From assembly GCA_963847145.1 (NCBI GenBank), contig CAWJYN010000003.1, forward strand, positions 620,001 through 684,000: 64,000 bases of DNA, written 5' to 3'. Of this stretch, positions 42,146 through 49,932 are shown in pieces. Both the position numbers and the translations under genes were made by a program. This DNA comes from JABFRJ01 sp963847145 (lineage in GTDB: Bacteria; Pseudomonadota; Alphaproteobacteria; Rhizobiales; Hyphomicrobiaceae). The notes below the pieces were generated by a model, which was not told where the DNA came from, made no database searches, and worked only from the letters and a program-made list of their open reading frames with translations. Position 1 is the stretch's first letter; each line of letters opens with the position of its first letter.

Positions 42146-42886
42146 ATGACCTATGGCGTCGGAATTCTTGTCGAAGACGGCTTCGTGCTGATGGCCGATA
42201 CCCGGACGAATGCGGGGCTCGACAATGTGTCAACGTTCCGCAAGCTGCACATCTTCGAGCGGCCCGGCGAGTTCGTTGCGGCGCTGGCGACGGCCGGCAA
42301 TCTGTCGGTGACGCAGTCGATCCTGTCGCATTTGCGCGAGGGTGTTGCAGACCCGGCAACCGGGGAGCGCCACCGGCTGATCGATCAGACGAGCATGTTC
42401 CAAGCCGCGCAACTGGTGGGCCGCGCCATCCGGCTGGTGTTCGACATCGATGGTTCGGCGCTGGAACATCACGCAGCGGCGTTCGATGTGTCGATCCTGC
42501 TGGCGGGGCAGATGTCGGGCCGTGAGCCGCGGCTGTTCATGCTCTACAAGGCCGGCAACTTCATCGAGGCGAGCAGCGACAGTCCGTATCTGCAGATTGG
42601 TGAGCACAAGTACGGCAAGCCGATCCTGGATCGCGCGGTCACCCACAAGACCGATCTCTACGACGCGTTGAAGCTGGGTCTGATCTCCATGGACTTAACC
42701 ATGCGGTCGAACCTGGGTGTCGGGCTGCCGGTCGATCTGGTGATGCTGCGCAGAGGCAAGCTGGCGTTCGAGGTCAATCGCCGCATCGAAGCGGGGGAGC
42801 CGTATTTTCACGATCTGCGCGAGCGCTGGTCGTCCGCCCTGCGCAAAGCCCACCAAGACATCCCGCGTCCGCCCTATGGGCCATGA
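42146..42886 (+). CDS. anbu: Anbu, ancestral proteasome beta-subunit-like protein
   Basis: The 246-residue Ntn-hydrolase begins MTYGVGILVEDGFVLMAD; Met removal would leave Thr1 as the nucleophile, with Asp17-type and Lys33-type residues in ADTRTNAGLDNV and FRKLHIF. The length and GNLSVTQSILSHL, PYLQIGEHKYGKPILDR and SMDLTMRSNLGVG segments are Anbu-specific and differ from HslV and 20S beta subunits. Known Anbu structures form open helical or lock-washer assemblies with unclear proteolytic activity. It completes the operon with ATP-grasp, alpha-E and transglutaminase. Confidence 0.95.
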   Translation: MTYGVGILVEDGFVLMADTRTNAGLDNVSTFRKLHIFERPGEFVAALATAGNLSVTQSILSHLREGVADPATGERHRLIDQTSMFQAAQLVGRAIRLVFDIDGSALEHHAAAFDVSILLAGQMSGREPRLFMLYKAGNFIEASSDSPYLQIGEHKYGKPILDRAVTHKTDLYDALKLGLISMDLTMRSNLGVGLPVDLVMLRRGKLAFEVNRRIEAGEPYFHDLRERWSSALRKAHQDIPRPPYGP

Positions 42887-42896
42887 GGGGCACCCC

Positions 42897-43631
42897 TCAC
42901 TTCTTCCGGAACTGATCCAGGCTGACGACCTTGGCGCTGTCGTTGGCGGAGGTGTCGACGAGGCGGGGGCCGGGTTTGGGCATGGGTCCGGGGACAGTTG
43001 ACGACGCGGCGCTGGCGGCGGCGGCATCGGCCTTGGACACTGCTGTGTCGGCCCTGGATGCGGCGTCGGCCTTGCTGGCAATCGCGGTTTTTGACGGTGG
43101 CTTCAGGCTTTCGTCCATCAGGGCGGCTTCGCCGGCGCCGCCTTCGACAGAGTCGATGCGTGTCTTGCGGGTCTTTTTGCGTTCGGCTGCGGCCTTGCTG
43201 CCGCGGGTGCCGTTGCGGGTGGGGGCGAAGCCCATGACTTCGCCGCCGCCACGGTCGGCGCCCGGCTCGTCGAACTGGAGGCCGTAAGGCACGCTCGGAT
43301 CAAAGAACATGCGGACCGAGGAGAAAGGAATAACCAGCCGTTCGCGGATCGAATCAAATGTGAGCTTGACTTCGAACCGGTCGGCCTGGACGTGCAGGTC
43401 CCAGAAGCGGTGCTGCAAGACGATGGTCATCTCGCTTGGATACTTCTGCAGCAGCCGCGGAGCGATCGACACGCCCGGCGCCTGGGTATTGAAGGAGATG
43501 TAAAAGTGATGCTCGCCGGGCAGCCCCTGCTCGGCGACGCGGGTCATGATGGTGCGCATCACGCCGCGTTGCGCGTCGCGAAAAGCCTCATGCAAGAGCG
43601 CATCATAGTCGATCTGCCGCTCTTCGGTCAT
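42897..43631 (-). CDS. sspB: SspB-type ClpXP adaptor protein (alphaproteobacterial form)
   Basis: From ATG 43631 (MTEERQIDYD) the product has 244 residues. The ssrA/substrate-binding domain is in the first 150: GLPGEHHFYISFNTQAPGV, MTIVLQHRFWDLHV, FEVKLTFDSIRERLVIPFSSV and MFFDPSVPYGLQF. A long low-complexity Ala/Asp/Lys/Ser linker follows, and the C-terminus KVVSLDQFRKK is the short tail that docks on ClpX. It delivers tagged substrates to ClpXP. It converges with anbu (10-base gap) and is divergent from guaA. Confidence 0.92.
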   Translation of the reverse strand: MTEERQIDYDALLHEAFRDAQRGVMRTIMTRVAEQGLPGEHHFYISFNTQAPGVSIAPRLLQKYPSEMTIVLQHRFWDLHVQADRFEVKLTFDSIRERLVIPFSSVRMFFDPSVPYGLQFDEPGADRGGGEVMGFAPTRNGTRGSKAAAERKKTRKTRIDSVEGGAGEAALMDESLKPPSKTAIASKADAASRADTAVSKADAAAASAASSTVPGPMPKPGPRLVDTSANDSAKVVSLDQFRKK

Positions 43632-43836
43632 ATGTCGCCAAGCCACTTGGATTGCATCGCAAGGGCCATACACCATGTTTCGCGTGGCCAGCAAGGGCGC
43701 GATCCGTATGCGTGACGGGGGGTCGCGGTGCGGCAGGATCGGCAGACGGGTGTTGCGCTGCGGCGCCAATGCGATTCGCGCCTTATTGATGGCAAGCAGG
43801 ATTGCCCGCCCCCATGTCCTGGCGTAATCCTGTGGA

Positions 43837-45459
43837 ATGACCAAAAAATCTCCCGCAGCCGTTTCTCCCGCAGCCGCCGCCAAGGCTTCCACGCCGATGG
43901 CCAAAGCGCAGGCGCCAGACACGGTGCTGATCATCGACTTCGGCAGCCAAGTGACGCAGCTGATCGCCCGCCGCGTGCGTGAGCACGGTGTGCACTCCGA
44001 GATCGTTCCGTTCAACAAGGCGGCGGATGCGCATGAGCGATTGCAGCCCAAGGCCGTGATCCTGTCCGGTGGCCCGGCCAGCGTGACGACGGCTGGCAGT
44101 CCGCGCGCGCCGGACTGGGTGTTTCAGTCGGGGCTGCCCGTGCTCTCGATCTGTTATGGCCAGCAGACCACGGCGGTGCAGCTTGGCGGCACCGTCGAAG
44201 GCGGGCACGCGGCTGAGTTCGGCCGCGCCGATATCGAGATTCGCGAGAAGAGCGCGCTGTTCGATGGCATCTGGAAAACCGGCCAGCGCTATCCCGTATG
44301 GATGAGCCATGGCGACCGCGTCACCAAATTGCCGGACGGGTTCACCGTCAAAGCGACCAGCGAGAACGCGCCGTTTGCAATTGCCTCCGACGAGAAGCGC
44401 CGCATCTTCACAACGATGTTTCACCCGGAGGTCGTCCACACACCGGATGGGGCCAAGCTGCTCGGCAACTTCGTGCGCAAGATCGCTGGCCTTCCTGGCG
44501 ACTGGACGATGCAGCATTTCCGCTCGGCCGAGATCGCGCGCATCCGGGCGCAGGTCGGCAAGGGCAAGGTCATCTGCGGTCTCTCCGGCGGTGTGGATTC
44601 CACCGTCGCCGCTGTACTGATCCACGAAGCGATTGGGGAGCAGCTTACGTGCATCTACGTCGACCATGGCCTGATGCGCGCCAACGAGAGCGAGCAAGTC
44701 GTCAACCTGTTCCGCGGCCACTATAACATTCCGCTGGTGCACGTCGACGCGCGCAAGACGTTCATCGGCGCACTGGCCGGCGTTTCCGATCCTGAGCAGA
44801 AGCGCAAGACCATCGGCGGTTTGTTCATCGAAGTGTTCGAGGCGGAAGCCAAGAAGGTCGGCGGCGCAGAGTTCCTGGCGCAAGGCACGCTCTATCCTGA
44901 CGTGATCGAGAGCGTCTCATTCTCAGGCGGGCCATCGGTCACCATCAAGTCGCACCACAACGTCGGCGGGCTGCCGGCACGCATGAAGCTGAAGCTCGTC
45001 GAGCCCCTGCGCGAACTCTTCAAAGACGAAGTGCGCGCGCTTGGCCGGGAACTTGGCCTGCCAAAAGCCTTCGTCGGCCGCCATCCGTTCCCCGGGCCGG
45101 GCCTCGCCATCCGCATTCCGGGCGCGATCACTGACGAGAAGCTCGACATCCTACGCAAGGCCGATGCCGTCTACCTCGATGAGATCCGCAAGGCAGGGCT
45201 ATACGACACGATCTGGCAGGCATTCGCTGTGCTGCTGCCAGTGAAGACCGTGGGCGTGATGGGCGACGGCCGCACCTACGATCATGTCTGTGCCCTGCGT
45301 GCCGTCACCTCGACCGACGGCATGACGGCTGACTATTTTCAGTTCCCGCACGAGGTGCTGGGCCGCATGGCGACGCGCATCATCAATGAAGTCCCCGGCA
45401 TTAACCGCGTCGTCTACGACATCACCTCCAAGCCACCCGGCACAATCGAGTGGGAATAA
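43837..45459 (+). CDS. guaA: GMP synthase (glutamine-hydrolysing)
   Basis: The 540-residue protein has both halves of GuaA: the class I amidotransferase with IIDFGSQVTQLIARRVRE, Cys106 in SICYGQQ and HPE in MFHPEVVHT, then the PP-loop ATP pyrophosphatase CGLSGGVDSTVAA, followed by the dimerisation domain ending in SKPPGTIEWE. It makes GMP from XMP, Gln and ATP. A Pro/Ala-rich extension of about 25 residues precedes the core; an ATG at residue 21 is an alternative start. Confidence 0.97.
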   Translation: MTKKSPAAVSPAAAAKASTPMAKAQAPDTVLIIDFGSQVTQLIARRVREHGVHSEIVPFNKAADAHERLQPKAVILSGGPASVTTAGSPRAPDWVFQSGLPVLSICYGQQTTAVQLGGTVEGGHAAEFGRADIEIREKSALFDGIWKTGQRYPVWMSHGDRVTKLPDGFTVKATSENAPFAIASDEKRRIFTTMFHPEVVHTPDGAKLLGNFVRKIAGLPGDWTMQHFRSAEIARIRAQVGKGKVICGLSGGVDSTVAAVLIHEAIGEQLTCIYVDHGLMRANESEQVVNLFRGHYNIPLVHVDARKTFIGALAGVSDPEQKRKTIGGLFIEVFEAEAKKVGGAEFLAQGTLYPDVIESVSFSGGPSVTIKSHHNVGGLPARMKLKLVEPLRELFKDEVRALGRELGLPKAFVGRHPFPGPGLAIRIPGAITDEKLDILRKADAVYLDEIRKAGLYDTIWQAFAVLLPVKTVGVMGDGRTYDHVCALRAVTSTDGMTADYFQFPHEVLGRMATRIINEVPGINRVVYDITSKPPGTIEWE

Positions 45460-45510
45460 GTAGAAACGTTTCTACAAAACCTTGACTGCTGAATGCGTGG
45501 GTGATAATGA
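45460..45510 (+). promoter_or_regulatory. Toxin-antitoxin promoter with a 16-base perfect palindrome
   Basis: GTAGAAACGTTTCTAC (45460-45475) is a perfect palindrome directly after the guaA stop. Six bases on, TTGACT (45482-45487), a 17-base spacer and TAATGA (45505-45510) make a good sigma70-like promoter for the antitoxin gene. The palindrome is a probable operator for the antitoxin or toxin-antitoxin complex. Confidence 0.6.
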
Positions 45511-45530
45511 TCTCGCATGGGAGATCGCCA

Positions 45531-45788
45531 GTGAGCACCACCACGATTTCGAGCCGTGAGTTCAATCAGGACGCCGGCGGCGCCAAGAAAGCAGCGGACA
45601 AGGGGCCCGTGATCATCACTGATCGCGGACGGCCGGCCCATGTGTTGCTCAGTTTCCAGGACTACCAGAAGCTCTTGAGCAAGGGTCCGAGCCTGCTCGA
45701 GGCGCTGGCGCAAAAGGAGGATGGCGACTTCGATTTCGATCCACCGCGCATGGGCGACGACATTTCGCGTCCCGTGGACTTTGACTGA
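45531..45788 (+). CDS. Antitoxin, Phd/YefM-type
   Basis: The GTG start at 45531 follows a GGGAG ribosome-binding site and gives 85 residues: TTTISSREFNQDAGGAKKAA (Phd/YefM DNA-binding half) then GPVIITDRGRPAHVLLSFQD (dimerisation beta strands) and an acidic, probably disordered C-terminus (EDGDFDFDPPRMGDD) that would neutralise the toxin. Two ATGs upstream in this frame lack such a site. The stop overlaps the toxin start (TGATG). Confidence 0.88.
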   Translation: MSTTTISSREFNQDAGGAKKAADKGPVIITDRGRPAHVLLSFQDYQKLLSKGPSLLEALAQKEDGDFDFDPPRMGDDISRPVDFD

Positions 45789-46210
45789 TGTTTCTCGTGG
45801 ACACGAATGTCGTTTCGGAATTGCGCCGACCGGAGCGGGCTGATGCGAATGTTCGCTTGTGGGCCGGCAACACACCCGCGGAGTTGCATTGGATTTCCGT
45901 GGTGACTATCTTGGAACTAGAGCGGGGTACGCTGCTCATGGAGCGTCGCGACGCAATGCAAGGGGCTATATTGCGGCGGTGGCTCGAGCAAGAAGTCCTG
46001 CGGCAGCATGCCGTGCGGTTTTTGACAATCGACTCCGTCATCGCACGCGCATGCGCCAAGCTTCACGTTCCCAACCCGCGGCCAGAACGCGACGCGCTGA
46101 TCGCGGCAACAGCGCTGGTGCACGGACTGACTATCGTCACGCGCAACACCGCCGATTTTGCGCCCATGGGCGTTGCATTGCTCAACCCGTGGCTGGCGCC
46201 AGGTCCATGA
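45788..46210 (+). CDS. PIN-domain toxin ribonuclease (VapC/FitB-like)
   Basis: The 140-residue protein has a complete PIN active site: Asp in LVDTNVVSELRR, Glu in VVTILELERGTLL, Asp in NPRPERDALIAATALVHGL and Asp in VTRNTADFAPMGV. VapC-type toxins cleave tRNA or rRNA. It is coupled to the antitoxin through a one-base TGATG overlap, and the N-E-L-R-R / PERDALIAA pattern resembles FitB rather than classical VapC. Confidence 0.92.
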   Translation: MFLVDTNVVSELRRPERADANVRLWAGNTPAELHWISVVTILELERGTLLMERRDAMQGAILRRWLEQEVLRQHAVRFLTIDSVIARACAKLHVPNPRPERDALIAATALVHGLTIVTRNTADFAPMGVALLNPWLAPGP

Positions 46211-46222
46211 AGTCAAGTGGCG

Positions 46223-46435
46223 TCAAGTGACGATATCGACTTGCGGCACCCATACACGGCAATCGATATCGTAAGGCTGCGTGAGGTTCGTTGACCATCG
46301 AGTGGGCGTGAGCTGGCCCGGCGTCAACGCCAAGTCCGATGAGCATCGGCTACCACCGACCGAGAGGATCTGGCCGGAGAGCCCGGCGGCCTGTGGCCTT
46401 GCCAGCAAGACAGCGGCCTTCGCAAAGCCGGCCAT
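46223..46435 (-). CDS. Small hypothetical protein, perhaps a remnant of a short-chain dehydrogenase C-terminus
   Basis: The 70-residue frame lies in the 334-base gap after the toxin gene. Its first half, AAVLLARPQAAGLSGQILSV, resembles the last helix and strand of SDRs (where ...TGQ-x-L-x-VDGG is usual); the second half (RWSTNLTQPYDIDCRVWVP) does not. It may be a decayed gene end or not a gene at all. Confidence 0.25.
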   Translation of the reverse strand: MAGFAKAAVLLARPQAAGLSGQILSVGGSRCSSDLALTPGQLTPTRWSTNLTQPYDIDCRVWVPQVDIVT

Positions 46436-46544
46436 TCTCGGCTGATTGGCGGCCTCATTTATTGAGGTGTCGACCTATGGTTGTGCGCATGACACTGTCA
46501 TCATCGCCAACACGACCTCAGCACAAGACAGCGAGACCCTACCC

Positions 46545-47687
46545 ATGACCAACACAGTTCCGGCTTCCGCCTTGCAGCTCTTGTCGCTCGTCAAGGACAG
46601 TGGCCAGCTTGAGATTTCTCTCGCCAGCGCGCCGGTGCCGGAGCCGCGCGACAACGAGGTCGTCGTGAAGGTCCTTGCCACGCCGATCAACCCGTCTGAT
46701 CTCGGACTGTTGCTGGGTGCTGGCGATATGGCGACCCTTCGCACCTCGGAACGCAATGGCCTGCCTGTGGTCACCGCCGACATTCCTGCCGCTGGCATGC
46801 GGGCGATGGGCGGGCGCATCGGAGACGCCATGCCTGTCGGCAATGAAGGCGCGGGCGTGGTTGTCAAAACCGGTGGGTCACCCGAAGCCAAGGCCCTGCT
46901 GGGCAAGACGGTCGCGATGCTCGGCGGGGCGATGTATGCGCAATATCGGTGCCTGTTGGTGTCGCAATGCATGCTGCTGCCTGAGGGTACCGATCCGAAG
47001 GACGGGGCGTCCTGTTTCGTCAATCCGCTGACGTCACTGTGCATGACCGAGACGATGCGCCGGGAAGGCCATAGCGCGCTGGTGCACACGGCCGCCGCCT
47101 CCAACCTTGGCCAGATGCTGGTGAAGATCTGCGCCAAGGATGGAATCCCACTCGTCAACATCGTGCGCGGTGATGCCCAGGCAGCCACACTGCGCGGCAT
47201 CGGCGCGAAGCACGTCTGCAACTCAACGGCGCCAACGTTCATGGACGACCTGACCGCAGCGCTTGTCGAAACCGGCGCGACGATCGCTTTCGATGCTATC
47301 GGCGGCGGAAAGCTAGCCAGTCAGATTCTGGGTTGCATGGAAAGCGCGGCCGTCAAGCGCATGAAAACCTACAGCCGCTACGGCTCCGACACCTTCAAAC
47401 AGGTTTATGTCTACGGCGGCCTCGACATGGCGCCGACGACACTGAACCGCAGCTTCGGCTTCTCGTGGGCGCTGAGCGGCTGGCTGCTGACGCCGTTCCT
47501 GCAGAAGATCGGCCGCGAGGACACGCAGCGTTTACGCGCGCGCGTGGTGGCCGAACTGACCACGACCTTCGCCAGCCACTACAGCCACGAAATCTCGCTC
47601 GCCGACGTGCTGAAGCCGGCCGTGATCGCCGCCTACAACAAGCGTGCCACGGGTGAAAAGTATCTCATTCGCCCACAGATGGTGTGA
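46545..47687 (+). CDS. Zinc-binding-type dehydrogenase / quinone oxidoreductase-like MDR protein
   Basis: From ATG 46545 the product has 380 residues. It has the MDR plan: a GroES-like N-terminal half (VVVKVLATPINPSDLGLLLG, GNEGAGVVVKTGG) and a Rossmann half (SALVHTAAASNLGQMLVKIC, TIAFDAIGGG). The catalytic zinc ligands of alcohol dehydrogenases are not present in the normal pattern, so a quinone-oxidoreductase-type, zinc-free enzyme is more likely. It precedes the hydantoinase cluster by 175 bases with no evidence of a shared transcript. Confidence 0.88.
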   Translation: MTNTVPASALQLLSLVKDSGQLEISLASAPVPEPRDNEVVVKVLATPINPSDLGLLLGAGDMATLRTSERNGLPVVTADIPAAGMRAMGGRIGDAMPVGNEGAGVVVKTGGSPEAKALLGKTVAMLGGAMYAQYRCLLVSQCMLLPEGTDPKDGASCFVNPLTSLCMTETMRREGHSALVHTAAASNLGQMLVKICAKDGIPLVNIVRGDAQAATLRGIGAKHVCNSTAPTFMDDLTAALVETGATIAFDAIGGGKLASQILGCMESAAVKRMKTYSRYGSDTFKQVYVYGGLDMAPTTLNRSFGFSWALSGWLLTPFLQKIGREDTQRLRARVVAELTTTFASHYSHEISLADVLKPAVIAAYNKRATGEKYLIRPQMV

Positions 47688-47862
47688 GTTCACGGGTCCT
47701 GTTTGAAACAGTGATCGCCGTAATTCGCCTATGCCGACGCCTGCCGAGGTCGTGAGTTGCGTCATGCCGGTTTCGGTGAGAAGGTTTGACGCACGATGGT
47801 GATGGGTTGAGTGGTGTGAGCATGCCAACACGATATGACACGTCCACACGCGGGGCCGCAGC

Positions 47863-49932
47863 ATGAGCAACGCCGCGAACCGCGTGCGCGTTGCAATCGA
47901 CATTGGCGGCACCTTCACCGATCTTGAGTGTATCGATCCGGCAACCGGCGCCTGCCGATCTTTCAAAACCCCAACGACACCTGAAGATCCGGGCCTCAGC
48001 CTTGTCACCGCACTCAAGGGTGCGGCGGAGCGCTTCGGCTTTCGCGTGGACGACGTCGCCCTCTTGATGCACGGCACGACGATCGCCACTAACGCCGTGC
48101 TGACCCGCGACTTGCCCGACGGCGCGCTCATTACGACCACCGGCTTTGAAGACGTGCTGGAGATCGGGCGTCACGCGCGGCGCGACATTTACGGGTTGAA
48201 AGCGGAAGAGCGCGCTCTGCTGATCCCACGCCGCCGCCGGTTCGGTGCCGGCGGACGGATCGGCGCCAAGGGCACTGTGCTCGCGGCACTCGATCCCGCT
48301 GCAATCGACGCCGTCATTGACCGCGTCGCGGCCAGCGGCGCGCAGGTCGCCGCCATTTCGCTGCTCAATGCGTTTGCCAATCCCGCCCATGAATGCGCGA
48401 TCCGCGACCGCCTGCGGCAGCGGTTTCCAGCGATGCCGTGCTCATGCTCGCACGAAGTTTCGCCGGAGATCCGCGAGTTTGAACGCACGTCGACGACGGT
48501 TCTGAACGCGCTGCTGATGCCGATCGTGCAAGGATACGTGCGCGGCCTTGAGGCGCGGGCGCGCGCCATTGGGTTTACGGCCCCGATTTATCTGATCCAG
48601 TCCAACGGCGGCGCCACCACGCCTGCGGCGGCGGGACTGACGCCGGTCAAATTGCTCTTGTCGGGACCTTCCGGCGGTGTGCTGGCGGCGCAACGCCTGG
48701 CTGGCGATCTTGGCTTCAAACATGCTGTCGCGGTCGATATGGGCGGCACCAGCTATGACATCTCGATCATTCAGAATGGAGACGTATCGGTCGTCACGCA
48801 GGGTGACGTCGACGGCTTGCCGGTGCGCGTGCCGATGGTCGATATGCGCACGATCGGCGCTGGTGGCGGCTCCATCGTTGCCCTGGATGCTTCCGGCCGC
48901 CTGATGGTCGGGCCGCGCAGTGCGGGCGCGCAACCGGGTCCGGTCTGCTACCGGCGCGGCGGCGCCGAGCCGACCGTCACCGATGTCAACGTCGTGCTAG
49001 GACGCTTGGGTGCCGAGAGTTTCATGGGTGGCCAACTGCCGCTGGACCGTGCGGGTGCGGCCCACGCCTTGGAGGCGCGCGTGGCGCAGCCGCTTGGCTT
49101 GAGCTTGGATGCTGCGGCATCGGGTGCGCTCGCGGTCGTGGTCGCGAAGCTCGCTGGCGCCATCAAGCTGTCGCTGTTTGAGAAGGGGCTCGATCCGCGC
49201 GACTTCGCATTGATTTCGTTTGGCGGGGCCGGTGGGCTGCACGCGGTTGAGGTGGCTGAGGAACTCGGCATCACCAGCGTCGTGTTTCCCCGCGAACCCT
49301 CGACATTCTCTGCCCATGGCATCCTGCAATCCGATGTCGTGCAAGACCTGGCGCGCACCAGCATTGTCCCGCTGACGGCAAACGCGACAGCACAGGTTGC
49401 TGACCTTGCGGCGTCGCTGGCCGCCGAAGGCAGGCGCTTGCTCGCGGGCCAGGGTCTGCCGGCCGGCATGCACGCGTTGAAATTTTCGGCTGATCTGCGC
49501 TATCGCGGCCAAGCCTTCGAACTGATGGCGCCGCTGGCAGCTGGTCCGATTACCGCTGCGACGATTGCTGATCTGGTGACGCGCTTCCATGCTCTGCATC
49601 AGCAGCGCTTCTCGTTTGACGATCCGCTCGAAGAGGTCGAGCTGGTGACGCTGCGTCTCGCCGCGATCGGCCGTTTGCCGCGCGGCCACGCCGAGGCGCT
49701 TCAAAGTGCTGGTGTTGCGGCGGCGCGAACAACGCGTGCGGTTCATCTGGCGGATGGCTGGCAACAGGTTCCTGTGGTGCCGCAGCAATCACTTGAACCT
49801 GGCGATGTTCTCAAAGGACCCGCCATCATCGAGCATCCCTACACCACCCTCGTGCTCACCGCAGGATGGCGCTTGGAGACAATGCCGAGCGGCGATCTGT
49901 TTGCGCGGCGCAGGTCCGGAAACGCCCCATGA
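47863..49932 (+). CDS. Hydantoinase/oxoprolinase subunit A (HyuA family)
   Basis: The 689-residue protein has the HyuA organisation: RVAIDIGGTFTDLECIDPAT as the N-terminal ATP-binding motif, FEDVLEIGRHARRDIYGL, CSHEVSPEIREFERTSTTVL, VDMGGTSYDISI and FGGAGGLHA in the ASKHA-type core, and a beta-rich C-terminal part. The family performs ATP-dependent ring opening of hydantoins or 5-oxoproline, or carboxylates ketones. Its last codons overlap the start of the B subunit (ATGA). Confidence 0.94.
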   Translation: MSNAANRVRVAIDIGGTFTDLECIDPATGACRSFKTPTTPEDPGLSLVTALKGAAERFGFRVDDVALLMHGTTIATNAVLTRDLPDGALITTTGFEDVLEIGRHARRDIYGLKAEERALLIPRRRRFGAGGRIGAKGTVLAALDPAAIDAVIDRVAASGAQVAAISLLNAFANPAHECAIRDRLRQRFPAMPCSCSHEVSPEIREFERTSTTVLNALLMPIVQGYVRGLEARARAIGFTAPIYLIQSNGGATTPAAAGLTPVKLLLSGPSGGVLAAQRLAGDLGFKHAVAVDMGGTSYDISIIQNGDVSVVTQGDVDGLPVRVPMVDMRTIGAGGGSIVALDASGRLMVGPRSAGAQPGPVCYRRGGAEPTVTDVNVVLGRLGAESFMGGQLPLDRAGAAHALEARVAQPLGLSLDAAASGALAVVVAKLAGAIKLSLFEKGLDPRDFALISFGGAGGLHAVEVAEELGITSVVFPREPSTFSAHGILQSDVVQDLARTSIVPLTANATAQVADLAASLAAEGRRLLAGQGLPAGMHALKFSADLRYRGQAFELMAPLAAGPITAATIADLVTRFHALHQQRFSFDDPLEEVELVTLRLAAIGRLPRGHAEALQSAGVAAARTTRAVHLADGWQQVPVVPQQSLEPGDVLKGPAIIEHPYTTLVLTAGWRLETMPSGDLFARRRSGNAP

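Noticed and set aside
45501..45530. ATG start codons upstream of the antitoxin GTG
   Set aside because: One overlaps the -10 box and neither has a ribosome-binding site, unlike the GTG at 45531.
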